A DNA stretch of 64,000 nt from Theropithecus gelada (taxonomy: Eukaryota; Chordata; Mammalia; Primates; Cercopithecidae). The position numbers and the translations under genes were made by a program. The stretch's first letter is position 1, and each line of letters begins with the position of its first letter. Below the pieces are notes generated by a model. The model was not told the DNA's origin. It did no database searches and saw nothing but the letters and a program-made list of their open reading frames with translations. Positions 44,281 through 55,677 of the stretch are shown piece after piece. Where the stretch lies: the NCBI RefSeq assembly GCF_003255815.1, contig NC_037668.1:90735643-90799642 (forward strand), read 5' to 3'.

Positions 44281-47259
44281 TTCCCATTCTCCTTTAATGC
44301 AAGGATGCAACCTGTTTTTCCTAGAGGGACTAAAGATACATAGAAGTGAATGTGAATGTTAAAAGTAATGGACCAGTGACAAATAAATTACAGAGAAGAT
44401 AACAAATTAAGGCATTAACAAAGATAGCTCTGGTTTAATTTCTCTGTAGACCCTGTGTCCTTCTAACCCTAGAGGCCGTGCATTTTCTGTTCTTTCTAGG
44501 AGCAGACAAGGCTTGGGCTTTGCATATGGAAATAAGAACAAATGACTCTTAATTCCTAATGAGAAAAATATCAAAGTGAGCAGTATTCCCTATGTGTGCT
44601 ATAAGGGCTTATAATTGAAAGGTCTGCAGAAGAAAGGGTTCCAAGCAGAGGGAATTCCTTTTAATGAAGCTTGGATTATTCTCATTATTCTAATAAAGTG
44701 TAATCAATTGGTGCCGACAATCTGAAGGTCTAGTTCAACCTCTGATTAGATCTTGGTTGTTTTTAAGGCCACAGGCATGAGGAAGGGAAACACAAGTTAA
44801 TAGGCTTTTGGGTCAGTGATCCACACTTCCTGAAGCGAGCTGGAGTTCGAAGGAGGGCAATTTGGAAGCTGTCTTAGCATAAATCTAAAGCAAGGCTCTG
44901 GCTGTCCAGGGGGAACCGGGCCCTCAGCATTCCCCAAGACATGCTTCGAGCCGATTCTACTCTTAATCCAATTTACTCAGCCGAATAAGTCCCACTGCTT
45001 CAGCTTGCCAACAAATTAAAATCCAGCTTCATAAAAACACCTTGAATTTGGAAGGTATTGGCTGGCCCACTAGACTTGAAACTTCATTTATTCTGGCTAA
45101 CTTCTCAATTATCTTCCCAGCAGTGGAGATGTGTAAAAGTGCAAAAATCAATAGGGTTCTATTCCCATTCTATTGGAAAGGGAAAAATTAATGAGATAGG
45201 ACACTCTCTTAATCAGAAATAAATGTTTTAATTCAGATAATGACATAGTTTTCCCTCGCTGAAGGATGACAAATGCTGGGCTGTGCCCCCAGCAGAAGCA
45301 GTTTCAATTTTATTGTAAATATAAAAGGTATTGATCGGTGAGATGTACAAACCCCATTGCTTACAAAAGCCATTCAGGGGGACTGGGAAAACTATTAAGC
45401 ACTGGGTCAGAAATCAATAAACAACACTGAAATGTAGCAGAGGTCGCCCTAGGCATTGTGGCATCTTTGAAAGCCAAGTGGCAGGAATAGTGACAGAAAT
45501 GTCTCTTGTGGAACAATGTTGGGGATGAAGAGGGTCAGATGTTTAATCTCTTCTGTGGTTTGACAGGTCCTGGGAACAGAACTAATGTAGTCTTTCACTG
45601 CTGGCTTTGATTTAAATACATGCTGATTCATCCCCTTGCTGACAACTGTATTTATTGGCTTTGGGGTGCCTAAATGTATTGGCAGGGAAGAAATCAGGGC
45701 ATATTTCGGAAGACAGAGCAGTTGTGTTTATGCAAATGGGCCACACCTTGAGTCCCCTTCTCTTTTCAGGAAAACATAAACAGACACCAACACTTCTTTT
45801 CATCACGCCAATAGTTGGGAATACAAGTGTACCACACTGAACCTCCTATTAGAGCAATTACAAGGAAGATGATAAAGCATGAAATATTTTTTGTAACGGG
45901 TGACTCAGTGTAATATTTCTCCTTTTGGGGTTTTAATTTTAATACTCACTTTAAATTCAAATGTAGTATGGGCTTCCTTTTCTCCAGTCCTTTATTAGGG
46001 GTTAGCATATTCAACAGTCTCTAGGCCACCCTCCTTTCATATGTGGTATTTGGGGGGCAAAGAGATTATAATCCATCATCATTTTTCCCAACCCATCCTC
46101 CATCCCCTAAAGTAGTTTTGAAACTAGATGATTAACCCAGATTAGAGACTTGCCTTACAGTTTGAATGGAATTGGGTTGAAGCTTTAAATAACATGAAGA
46201 TAGTCATTGAACTAAAACACAGCTTTTATTGCTGAAAATGCCAGACAAGAAATACCCAGAGTTGAGAGAAATTACATAAGGGAAGAGATTCTATGCATGT
46301 AGGTGGAATCCAATTTTTCTAATAAGACATTGATTTGAAAGGTTTAAAGCCGAGTATTGAAACTTTTAACAACATCATTTCTGAGGCAGAGACAAAGCCT
46401 TCTCTCCCCACAAAACGCCAGGAGCTGCGCCTTATGTTGCTGAAGACTGTTCCCCTCTTGACACGGGTATGATTATGAGATTGGTGAGGGTCAGGCTGCC
46501 CATCAGTAGGTGAAGTGTTCAGCTGCTGAGGATTTGAGTTTCATCTCACCTCAGATATTATGTCAGTTTCATGTCATTTTCATTCCTGAGAATGATTTGA
46601 GAGCGCTCCTTGTCCCCTGTTATTGCGGTCACTTGACCTCAGATGTAACTTCTGTCGAATACCATCATTTTAACAAAGTCAAGGAGTTGCACATCCCTAG
46701 CCAAAGCTGACCTTTCCAGCCTGCAGCTCCCCAGTTGGCTCTGACGGCAGATTTTACTGCCCCCTCCATTCCCAACAAATGAATGTTAAGGCCTCAATGA
46801 ATTGGTTCACATTGGAAGTTACAGTTTTTCGTTGTCATGAGCATTTTAAAAATTTAATCCCCCTCCCCTCTTTGTATTTCATCTGTAGTACTGGTATTTT
46901 TCTTTTTGCATTTGGATGTTCAAACATGGGAAACTACTTTCTGCTTAAAAACAATATTCTGACCCCCTCAGATGGCAATTCTACCCATGTCACCTAAAAC
47001 AGAGATGACACACCTTGATTTCCTGTCTGGAAGATGTGTTCCTTTTTCCCTCACAATCTGTTGCCTCCCTATCCTTGTCCCTTGTCCTTTTAGCATTTTA
47101 AAGTTATTCTTAAATTTACAACAAGAAGAAAAGTAATTGGGTCATCATGATTTTCAAAAGCCCTCAAACTAGAATACATGTCCTCATTTCTGGGTCCAGG
47201 GCTAGTTCTAAGGAATTGGTAGCCCCATAGTAAAAGGAAGTTTCTTTCCAACAGCTTGT

Positions 47260-47385
47260 ATCATAGAAGAAGCTACTGGCTTAAGAAAGTGTAGGGAGCT
47301 TATCCCAGATTACATGGCAAGAGTGAGACACAGAACAGGGACCAGAACCTTTGCTTTCCAAGTTCTTTCCCTGCTATGGCCACAC
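47260..47385 (+). repeat. MIR-like fragment
   Basis: 'cccagattacatggcaagag', 'acagggaccagaacctttgc' resembles the MIR 3' half. Confidence 0.4.
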
Positions 47386-47449
47386 CCAACACCAGTGCCA
47401 AACTGTGCCTGAAGCTTAAAAGGTCTGCTCACTCTCACCATATTGCGTT

Positions 47450-47494
47450 AGCATATTAAGAGTGCCTAGTACAGTGCCTGGCATCTAGAACAGG
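47450..47494 (+). repeat. L2 3' end, part 1
   Basis: 'tgcctagtacagtgcctggc' is the L2 tail; it is interrupted by the next element and resumes near 47700. Confidence 0.4.
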
Positions 47495-47695
47495 ACTGGC
47501 AAACTTTGTATGTAAAGGGGCCAGATCGTAAATATTTTAGATATTGCTGGCCACATATGGTCTCTGTCATACATTCTTGTGTGTATGTGTGTGGGTTCAT
47601 AAAACCTTTAAATATGTAAAACCCATTCTTGGCTTCTGGGCTGTACAAAAACATGTTGTAGGTAAATTTGGCCACAGTTTTTTGACTGACTTATG
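47495..47695. mobile_element. hAT-type DNA-transposon fossil
   Basis: 'actggcaaactttgtatgta', 'aggggccagatcgtaaatat', 'ggccacatatggtctctgtc' and 'gtaaatttggccacagtttt' are the phrases of a common non-autonomous hAT/Charlie-type element. Subfamily not named. Confidence 0.65.
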
Positions 47696-47740
47696 AACTG
47701 GAAGGTGCCTAATGTTTGTTAGTTGATTGTAAGATGAATG
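47696..47740 (+). repeat. L2 3' end, part 2
   Basis: 'ggtgcctaatgtttgttagt', 'tgattg' completes the L2 tail begun at 47450. Confidence 0.4.
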
Positions 47741-47754
47741 TGGGGATTAACTGT

Positions 47755-47840
47755 TCATTTTAGGATCAGATAAAATGGTTTTAGTGAAAGCGCTTCCACC
47801 TAAAGGCACTTGACAAATGTTAGTAATTATCACCATCTGG
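47755..47840 (-). repeat. MIR-like fragment, antisense
   Basis: 'tgacaaatgttagtaattat' preceded by 'gaaagcgcttccacctaaag' is a weak MIR 5' match. Confidence 0.33.
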
Positions 47841-48699
47841 GAGCTTAGCTCAATTGTAGAGTTATAGCATGGACCAAGGAACCACTGGCTCCATGTTTGA
47901 AAAGCACAGCCACCTGAGCCAATGTTACCTAAATCATAGTTTTCCATTTTCTTCATGAACCATATGGAATTACCGCTGTTGGATCATTTTTCATGTACAA
48001 GAATGGCCAACTCTGTGGTTCAACCTAATATGGTCTTCTCACATCACCCAAGCAAGTTAATATATGAATGTCAGGCTAACATATTCACTGCTTTGAATTA
48101 GGGAATGTAAGTGATTGTCTTCTTACCCAGGGACATGGCACAAAGAAGCCAAGTTCATTCCCTATGTCATGGGGTCAGCTAAGATCAGGACCTGAGGGCC
48201 TTGTCACTAGCTTGCCTTCTACACAAAAATAGAGTTTGGTGGCACCCTGGGGCACTCCATCACTCCCTTCCCACCCAGTTCAGGATGCCTTTCCAGCTCT
48301 GTCATCAATATCTAGCTTTGGTAGGTGTCTGTTGTGAGTTTGGATGCTGGGAGGTAGAGGCAGGAATCTGGGAATGGAAATAAAATTGGTGACATGGGAG
48401 AAATCAGGACAGATTATGGCCACAGCTCCTTTGCACATGGCGGGTCTAGAGTTAATTTAATGATTTGACTTCTGGATTTCTACAACTTGGAGGAGGCCCC
48501 AGGTGGGTCCCAACAGCTAATTGAGGCCTGTTCTCATTCCCTGAATCAGATTGTCCCAGTGGACTCCCCCTTATTTCATCGATGTCATTTCAAAGAACAA
48601 ATTCTTATGGTTTTAGGAATCTTTCCTCTAAGACATTAGGAAAATTTTCCAGGCCCTGTCATTTGGAGAACTCTGAGATTCTATAAAGATCTTGCATTC
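47841..48699. other. Unassigned sequence
   Basis: Unique, no supported gene. Confidence 0.4.
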
Positions 48700-49190
48700 A
48701 ATCATGTTTATTTGGCACCTATAAGGTGCTAGGTGCTCTTCAATCCAAATTAGTATTCTTCAACCCAAATGAGCTTTAACACAAATTCTTCAATACAAGC
48801 GAACAAAACAAAGATTCTGGTCCTCTTGGGGCTTACATTCCAGTGTGAAGAACAGACAATAAACAAATAAGCAGGAAAACCATCTGGTGGGCTAGACGAT
48901 GATTAGCCCTCTAGAGATCAGCACGGAAAGAGGTAAGGAGCGAGAGTTACAACTGGCTTCCATAATCAAGTGACAATTGAGCCAGACTCTGAAGGAGGAG
49001 CAGGGGCACCACGCAGGTATCTGCCCAGGGAGCAGCACAGTGGTGGGGTGTGCGGTTGCCTGGGCTGTTCAGGGAGCAGCCAGGAGACCCTTGTGTTTAG
49101 AGCAGAGTGAACCAGGGGTCAGAAGTAGGAGTTGAGATAGGAGGGGTTGCAGAGGCCAGATTCTGGGGGGTCTCACAGGTGATTTTCTTA
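48700..49190 (-). repeat. L2 3' region, antisense, about 490 bases
   Basis: The order tail, 'gaacaaaacaaagattctgg', 'gacaataaacaaataagcag', 'gactctgaaggaggagcagg', 'tcagggagcagccaggagac', 'gcagaggccagattctgggg' follows the L2 3' kilobase read antisense. The longest collinear L2 piece here. Confidence 0.7.
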
Positions 49191-49194
49191 AAAC

Positions 49195-49285
49195 AATGTT
49201 TCCTTTGTTCACTGCTGGGTCCCCAGTGCCTAGCCAGCTCCTTGGCACTTCAAGTAGAACCTCAATAAATATCTAAAACCAGAGC
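49195..49285 (+). repeat. L2 3' terminus, sense
   Basis: 'cactgctgggtccccagtgc', 'ctagccagctccttggcact', 'cctcaataaatatctaaaac' form a sense tail, opposed to the preceding L2. Confidence 0.6.
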
Positions 49286-50029
49286 ACACGCAGGCCACTA
49301 AAATGGGTGTGGAAAGGCTTGAATAACTTGGACACAACAGTGGAAGGTTACCCTTAAGATGGCACTTCTAACTTGTTTGTGTTTTCTATCTCAATGCAAA
49401 ATTTACAGAAATAGCACAATAAATAGAACTAAGACTGATATCTCGCAACTTAATACATCCTGCTTTCTTTGGACAGATCTGTTATGTTTTTTATAAATTC
49501 TTTTGGGGTTTTCTCTTTGGGTTGGAGGGATTATCCTTTTGGTTCTGATGCCCTGCTCATATTTTGGGCAGGTTCCCTACCTGTTCTGCTTCCAGACTGG
49601 GTTCAGGACCAGCCTCTTCTGTAGTGTGAGTTGCCTTATAATCTGCAACACACAATTCGGCACCCGATTTCCAGCATCACGTGCCTTTGTCTAATGGAAT
49701 TGTGGGTCTCCATGTCCTCTTTCCTCAGTGAGGTTATCAGCTGTCTCGGGACTGGGCAATGTCTCACACTTCTTGCACATTCCAGCAACAAACTGATGTG
49801 GCTGCCATAAATACTGCCAACTGATTTTGATAAACTTGTGTGTGTGTGTGTGTGTGTGTTAGGAAAAATAGTTTAGACATAATCCTCTCTGGAACTAAGA
49901 AAACAGAATACATTAACTTTCAAAATATCTTTCATGTCCTCAGTAGTCGCTGTGCTCCATATGTCTGATCTGTCTTTTCAGGTAGAGAGCCTGTGGGAAA
50001 TGCCATTTGCTCATTTGGGGAGGCACTAA
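49286..50029. other. Unassigned sequence
   Basis: Unique sequence apart from the TG tract at 49837. 49500-49800 might hold very old LINE sequence but I cannot support it. Confidence 0.35.
49837..49859. repeat. (TG)n microsatellite
   Basis: Eleven pure TG units. Confidence 0.96.
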
Positions 50030-50093
50030 GGTATGGTAGAAAGAGAACTGACTTTGGTTTCAGAAGCTTGGGTTGAATTCCAACTCCCTAATC
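50030..50093 (-). repeat. MIR, antisense, part 1
   Basis: 'ttggtttcagaagcttgggt', 'tgaattccaactccctaat' is the antisense MIR 3' end, split by the Alu. Confidence 0.6.
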
Positions 50094-50396
50094 TTTTTTT
50101 TTTTTTTAGAGACACGGTCTTGCTCTGTCATGCAGGCTGGAGTGCAGTGGCAAGATCTCGGCTCACTTCACTGCTGCCTTGACCTCTCAGGCTCAAGTGA
50201 TCCTCCAACCTCACCCTCCCATGTAAGTGAGAATATAGGCTCATGTCACCATGCTTGGTTAACTTTTGTAGTTTTTGTAGAGATGGGGGTCTCTCTCTAA
50301 TACCCGGGCTGGTTCTGAACTGCTGGCCTCAAGTGATGCTCCTGCCTCAGCTTCCCAAAGTGCTGGGATTAAAGGCATGAACCACCACACCTGTTC
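50094..50396 (-). mobile_element. AluJ-like, antisense, inserted in a MIR
   Basis: Poly(T), 'agagacacggtcttgctctg' through 'gaaccaccacacctgttct'. Strongly diverged. Confidence 0.93.
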
Positions 50397-50555
50397 TGTC
50401 CTGGATAAATATCTCAGCTTCCTTTAACCTCTGTTTTCTCATCTGTAGAATGGGGATGGTTATTACCTCTCAAGAATGTTGCAAGAAATGAAAAGGTAAG
50501 GTATGTAAAACAGTGCCTGGCACTTTGTATTTAACAAATCATAGGTATTGCTAAA
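50397..50555 (-). repeat. MIR, antisense, part 2
   Basis: 'ctctgttttctcatctgtag', 'gttattacctctcaagaatg', 'cagtgcctggcactttgtat' continue the MIR from 50093. Confidence 0.7.
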
Positions 50556-50844
50556 GGAATATTGAAAAATGGAAACCATAGTAAAGTTTTAAAAATTAAC
50601 TAAACTATTATTTTTGCTCCTTGACACTCTATCTTCCTGAGAAGATAAACTAGGAATTAGTATTAACCATCTAGCAACTTCTTTTGTGGATTTCTGGAAG
50701 CCATTGGGGTGGGGTGGGGTGAAGCATTTGAAACACAGGGATTGGCTTGGGTAAAATATAGTTTAAGAAAACTGGGTGCATTTGGACCACGACCAGTTCA
50801 TTAAGACTGAAGGTTCACCGTGAAAAGGACCAGGTCAGGGCCAA
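50556..50844. other. Unassigned sequence
   Basis: Unique; short 'tggggtggggtggggtga' tract at 50704-50721. Confidence 0.35.
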
Positions 50845-50945
50845 GGCAGCAGAAGTGGGCAGCGGCCACATGCTGAAGACCCTGTAGCTTCCTGCTAAGA
50901 AGATGGGATTTTATCCAGTAGGCAATGGGGAGGCATTGAAGGAGT
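50845..50945 (-). repeat. L2 fragment, antisense
   Basis: 'aagaccctgtagcttcctgc', 'gggattttatccagtaggca', 'gaggcattgaaggagtgtg' follow antisense L2. Confidence 0.5.
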
Positions 50946-51095
50946 GTGTTGGTTACCTCCATTTATGACTTCCCCACCACCTTGTCTTTCTTGTGTTTAT
51001 ATTGTACAACAATAAACTATTGGAAGTTATCATACTTTTATAGTAGGTCTAAGAACACACATATGATACTGATGTTTGTTAAAATGGGGAGCATT

Positions 51096-51391
51096 AGCCA
51101 GGTGCAGTGGCTCACGCCTGTAATCCCAGCACTTTGGGAGGCCGAGGCAGGTGGATCACTTGAGCTCAGGCGTTTGAGACCAGCCTGACCAACATGGCAG
51201 AACCCCATCTCTACTAAAAATACTAAAAATTACCCAGGCGTGGTGGCACATGCCTGTAATTCCAGCTACTCGGGAGGCTGAGGCAGGAGAATCGCTTGAA
51301 TCCAGGAGGTGGAAGTTGCAGTGAGCCAAGATTATGCCACTGCACTCCAGCCTGGGTAACAGAGCAAGTCTCTGTCTTTAAAAAATAAAAA
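51096..51391 (+). mobile_element. AluS, sense, full length
   Basis: 'agccaggtgcagtggctcac' to 'ctctgtctttaaaaaataaa'. No clear flanking duplication found by eye. Confidence 0.95.
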
Positions 51392-51469
51392 GAGGGAGTA
51401 TTTGCATAAAAGCCACAACATAATTTTAGTATTCATGTTCTTTGATATAAAGTTATATTTTAAATGTCA

Positions 51470-51560
51470 TAGATTCATGAAATAGAATGCTAGAGTTGAA
51501 AAGGAATTCAAGAAATACCCACTCTCCAATACCTTGCCAGAAGGTAAGACTGAGGCCCAA
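51470..51560 (+). repeat. Possible MIR3 fragment
   Basis: 'atagaatgctagagttgaaa', 'gactgaggcccaagaaattc' recall the MIR3 5' part and core. Confidence 0.35.
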
Positions 51561-51624
51561 GAAATTCACCATGTCCATAGTGATTATACAGCCCGAGGAC
51601 ATGACAGAAGCCTTTGTAGTTGCT

Positions 51625-51840
51625 CTTTATCATGCACTTATTCTGTTCCAGGCATCGTACTGGGTACTGCACCTACATTGCCTTTCACTCACAACGATCT
51701 GGATGAAAAGGATTGTATCACTCATTGTATCATGAGTAAACGGAGGTGCAGATACATCAAGAACACACAGCTTATTAAGTGGTGGTGATCAAATTCACTT
51801 TTATCTCCATCTAAAGCCTAAGTTCTTATCACCGTCCCAC
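51625..51840 (+). repeat. MIR, sense
   Basis: 'catgcacttattctgttcca', 'agtaaacggaggtgcagata', 'acacacagcttattaagtgg' follow MIR. Confidence 0.62.
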
Positions 51841-52953
51841 ATGGCAACATATTAGATAGTGAGGAATGGGACCTAAAGTCAGCACTCCTCTCTTCCAGCC
51901 ACATTTTCCACCTGTCGACCTTCTCCAAAGTTGAGTCCTAATTTAAGCCAGGCCAGCACTGGGTTGGTTACATCATGTTGACTCACAAAGAATTGCTTTT
52001 ATTGTCTTCCCCTTTGGTGGGCTGTTGATGCTGCAAATTTCTACTAAGGAATAGACCTGTACAGAAGGCATCACTTGTGTGGGCATTTTATCGGAATGTT
52101 CTTTATTTCATCACAGAGTGTTCTCATTGTGAGGAACCCTGGGTGAAATTCCTGCCTTTCTCAGTTCAGGATTAACTGGGCTTCTCCTAAGAACTTGGCC
52201 TGTGGGCATATTGTCTCCTGGATGCTGTAAATGCTGTGACTGATGAGGTTTCTCTTTTTGCACTGGTTGTTCGAGCTCTCTGATCCCAATGTGAATCCCA
52301 CCCATTGTGAACTGACAGAGCTTTGTGCTGTGCATTGCTGCGTTACAGTCTCACTCCTGGCTCAGTTTCAGGTTCCAAGTCCTACATCTTTTTTTTCTCA
52401 TCAATTTCTAATTTGTTTTTCTCTGATCTAATGTATATAATCTGACAAGGAACCTTGAATTGTTTTCAGAACAAGGTGAGGTATAAATAATGAAACAGAA
52501 ATTTTACTTCCATGTTGAATCTCCAAAGCTTTTTGTAAAACCCAGTAATGGACTCAACCTGCACAATATTCCTATCGATCTTGGCATAAGGAATAAGAAG
52601 CTAAGTTATAAACTCCTTACACAGAGCAGTCACCCTGGGAACACTGCAGGACCCAGGTGGGGACATCCAGGAGATGGAACGGTTCCCCACTGTCCCGTCC
52701 AAATGAACTAGGATGCCGTATCCATCCTACCTAATTAAGGAGTGCTTGAAAACAGGGTCTTTTTCTTGATTTACAAACCCTCCTCATCATCATTTATAGT
52801 GCACTGATATGTGAAGGCAGGGAGGAGAGACACTTAAGGGAAGATGGGTATTTCCTTAGATGACATTGGCGAGGGCAAGTGTCACCTTCACACAAGCACC
52901 TCCGCTCAGATAGCTTGTTAAGAGTTAGGTGGCAGCGGATGGAACACGCTGTA
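51841..52953. other. Unassigned unique sequence, about 1.1 kb
   Basis: No transposon or gene recognised. Confidence 0.4.
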
Positions 52954-53090
52954 CTTATCGACAAAGCACTGATATTATCCATATTGGTACAGAAATTCAA
53001 GGACAGGACACAGATCAAGTGAGCCCAGTAGCATGTCTTTAACACTTGCTAAAAGATAAGCCTGCTGTTGGTTTTGATGCGTAAGAAACT
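52954..53090. repeat. 137-bp paralogous block, copy A
   Basis: About 85% identical, without gaps, to 54999-55135, with unrelated flanks. The core 'agatcaagtgagcccagtag' is identical. Where copy B has 'aaaag|gtaagc', this copy has 'aaaag|ataagc'. Origin unknown: unlisted repeat family or old local duplication. Confidence 0.85.
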
Positions 53091-53094
53091 AGGG

Positions 53095-53487
53095 AAATCC
53101 AGTTTATTTGGGAAAAGGGTTTTTTTGCAGATGTAATTAATTTCAGGATATAGAGATCAGATCATTCTGTATTATCTGGGTGGGCCCTAAATCCAATGAA
53201 AATTGTTCCTAATAAGAGAAAAGTAGAGAAAGATTTGAGACACACAAAGGATTTCTGGCTATGAAGTCAGAAGCAGAGACTAGAGTTACGCAGGCACAAG
53301 CCAAGGGGCGCCTGCAGCAACGAGAAGGTGGAAGAGGCAAGGAAGGGCCCTCCCTTAGAGCCATTAGAAGGAGCTGTTGCTCCTAGATTTCAGACTTCTG
53401 GCCTCCAGAACCATGAGAGAATAAATTTCTGTTGTTTAAGCACCAGGTTTGCACCTTTTGTTAAGGCAGCCCAAGGAAACTAATACA
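53095..53487 (+). repeat. MLT-type LTR (ERVL-MaLR), solo
   Basis: 'ttgcagatgtaattaatttc', 'gggtgggccctaaatccaat', 'gacttctggcctccagaacc', 'gagaataaatttctgttgtt' and the end 'ggaaactaatacag' are standard for MLT-type LTRs. No internal retroviral sequence is attached. Confidence 0.75.
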
Positions 53488-54188
53488 GCCATCCTTTTCC
53501 CGGAGTCCTCCTGAAGCTCCCTTAGACCACAATCTTCAAACCTCCTTCTTCATTGAGTTCATTCCAGTGACTGCATCCATCCCTCTGAAGATCTCACCCT
53601 TCAGCCTGGACACCTAACCGTGCCCACATCGCAGATTCTCAGTCCTACTCCAGACAGGTGTCAACCCCAAACCTAGATCACTGCCCCTCCCTTTTCCCCT
53701 CTGTTCCTGCTGTCCGGCAAGAGAGACAAATAGCTACGAAGATTTGGCACCCAAGAGTTTGTGCTGTCAAACTTCAACTTACTGCCCAGGAGGAAGAATA
53801 TTTCTCTTTCATGTACTTCGGTCAGAAGCTTCCTGATTTAATCTTACACAAGAAGACCAAGCCTACTGGGCGTAGGTTCTAGAACATTCCCTGTACCCCA
53901 CATTAAAACATCTTTCTCAAAGGAGGAGATTTCTCTCAGTCAAAAAGAACTGTTTACCTGACCCTGATGACCCATTTACCCACTATTTTGTGTCTCTCCT
54001 TTCTTTGTAGGATTTCTCAGGGGAGCCATTTATGCCACCTATCTCCATTTTGTCTTTACTAACAGTTTCCATAACCCTCGACAGTCTCACTGTTTTCTTT
54101 ACAAATAGGGCTCTTTCTCTCTCTCTCTCTCTCTCCCTGATTTGTTGCTGAAGAAAATTTGCTTTTTCTTATCCTTAAAAATAAAAGT
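53488..54188. other. Unassigned, pyrimidine-leaning sequence
   Basis: No clear repeat. A 74-codon frame at 53658-53882 has no family resemblance. Holds a CT tract at 54111-54135. Confidence 0.35.
54111..54135. repeat. (CT)n microsatellite
   Basis: About twelve CT units with one 'ctttct' interruption. Confidence 0.94.
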
Positions 54189-54480
54189 GGCCGGGTGCCG
54201 TGGCTAACGCCTGTAATCCCAGCACTTTGGGAGGCCAAGGTGGGCAGATCACGATGTCAGGAGGTCGAGACCATCCTGGTCAACACGGTGAAACCCCTTC
54301 TCTACTAAAATACAAAAATTAGCCGGCCATGGTGGTGCGCGCCTGTAGTCCCCGCTACTCGAGGCAGGGGAATCGCTTGAATCCGGGAGGCAGAGGTTGC
54401 AATGAGCCGAGATCGCACCACTGCACTCCAGCCTGGGACAGAGCAAGACTCCGCCTCAAAAAAAAAAAAAAAAAAAAAAA
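54189..54480 (+). mobile_element. AluY-like, sense
   Basis: 'ggccgggtgccgtggctaac', 'gaccatcctggtcaacacgg' is AluY-type sequence. A 22-A tail abuts the next Alu directly. Confidence 0.93.
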
Positions 54481-54482
54481 TT

Positions 54483-54850
54483 GGCTGGGCATGGTGGCTC
54501 CTGCCTGTAATTCCAAGTTTTGGGGAGGCCAAGGTGGGAGAATCGCTTGAGCCCAGGAGTTTGAGGTCAGCATGGCAACAAAGTGAGACCCCCTGCTTCT
54601 TGAAATTTTAAAAAATTAGCTGGGTGTGGTGGCGCATGTCTGTGGTCCCAGCTACGTGAAAGGCTGAGGCGGGAGGATTATCTTGAGCCCAGTAGTTCAA
54701 GGCTGCAGTGAGTTACGATTGCACCACTGCACTCCAGCCCGGGTGACACAGTGAGACCTTGTCTCAAACAAAACAAAACAACAAAACAAACCAAAACGAA
54801 CCCCAAAAAACAAAACAATGAATACATAAATGAATAATAAATAAAAATTT
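54483..54850 (+). mobile_element. AluJ-like, sense, with long AAAAC-type tail
   Basis: 'ggctgggcatggtggctcct' to 'gagaccttgtctcaaac', then about 80 bases of A/AC/AAT-rich tail (54771-54850). Older than its neighbour, which probably inserted at its 5' end. Confidence 0.93.
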
Positions 54851-54998
54851 CAGCTACTACCTTGATCTTCTTGTCTCTCTAACAATTGACTCCTGGGATA
54901 TTGCACAATTCCAAATGACCTTTCTTCTCTCCTGCCTCTCTGACTGTTCCCTGTCTTTGTTGTCTCTTCCTCCTCCTCCTCATGCCTCCAAGGGTGTC
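54851..54998. other. Unassigned, pyrimidine-rich
   Basis: C/T-rich with 'ctcttcctcctcctcctcat', ending 'cctccaag' next to copy B; resembles a polypyrimidine tract before an acceptor, but this is weak. Confidence 0.3.
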
Positions 54999-55135
54999 CT
55001 TATTGACAAAGCACAGATAGTATCCATATTGGCACAGAAATTTAAGAACAGGACATAGATCAAGTGAGCCCAGTAGTATGCTTTTAACACTTACTAAAAG
55101 GTAAGCTTGCTATTAGTTTTGATGCATTTGAAACT
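54999..55135. repeat. 137-bp paralogous block, copy B, with a strong donor-like site
   Basis: Partner of 52954-53090. It contains 'ttactaaaag|gtaagc' (GT at 55101), a near-consensus 5' splice site. No transcript evidence is visible. Confidence 0.85.
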
Positions 55136-55299
55136 GTCTGTCTCCTCTTCAATCTTAATACAACTCCTCAGAAAGCTCGCCATTTTAATGATTGCAATGG
55201 TCACATTATTAGTCTTTATTCCTAAACTTAGGTGTCCTGTTTTTTCCTCACAACCCAATGCCAGTTCATGTCATTGTCAACTGAGTACTTTTTACAAAG

Positions 55300-55665
55300 A
55301 TGTCTCACACCACCTCAAACTCAAGCTATCCCAAATCAAACCAACTTCCCCATCTCAATTTCCACCACCCAGACTTTTCTTCACCTTTTCCTTCATCATG
55401 AGTCTACTCAGATACCTAGTCTTGTCAGCTTTTCCAATAAAGTTTTGCTCATACACTCTCTTCTTATTTCTGCCCGTTCCAGACCTTCATCACTTCCCAC
55501 TTTCCACTATGCAAGGCACTGTCCCTATTTAAATGTGCCCCCATCCGCTCCCAGTAGACTGCAAGTTTCCCAGGTGCATTCATTTTGGATTTCTGGTGCC
55601 TAACACAGATGCAAGCCCATCGAGACTCAGTAAATGTCTGCTGACTGCATGAAGAAATGAATACA
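55300..55665 (+). repeat. L2 3' region, sense
   Basis: 'cacctcaaactcaagctatc', 'ccaaatcaaaccaacttccc' at the left and 'agactgcaagtttcccaggt', 'actcagtaaatgtctgctga' at the right follow L2. The 141-codon frame here is a by-product. Confidence 0.55.
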
Positions 55666-55677
55666 TAGATCACTAAC

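Larger units (their letters stand above)
42361..47259. other. Transposon-free block of about 4.9 kb, best candidate for conserved non-coding DNA
   Basis: I see only a poly(T) (43917-43927), a CA tract and a small tandem duplication; no SINE or LINE, whereas the rest of the window averages one per few hundred bases. 43680-43920 and 44880-45480 are dense in ATTA/TAATCC words ('actcttaatccaatttactc'). No frame exceeds 102 codons. Regulatory function is inference. Confidence 0.4.

Noticed and set aside
55107..55532. 141-codon frame as a membrane protein
   Set aside because: Its downstream part lies in L2-like pyrimidine-rich sequence that gives Leu/Ser/Phe-rich translations by chance.
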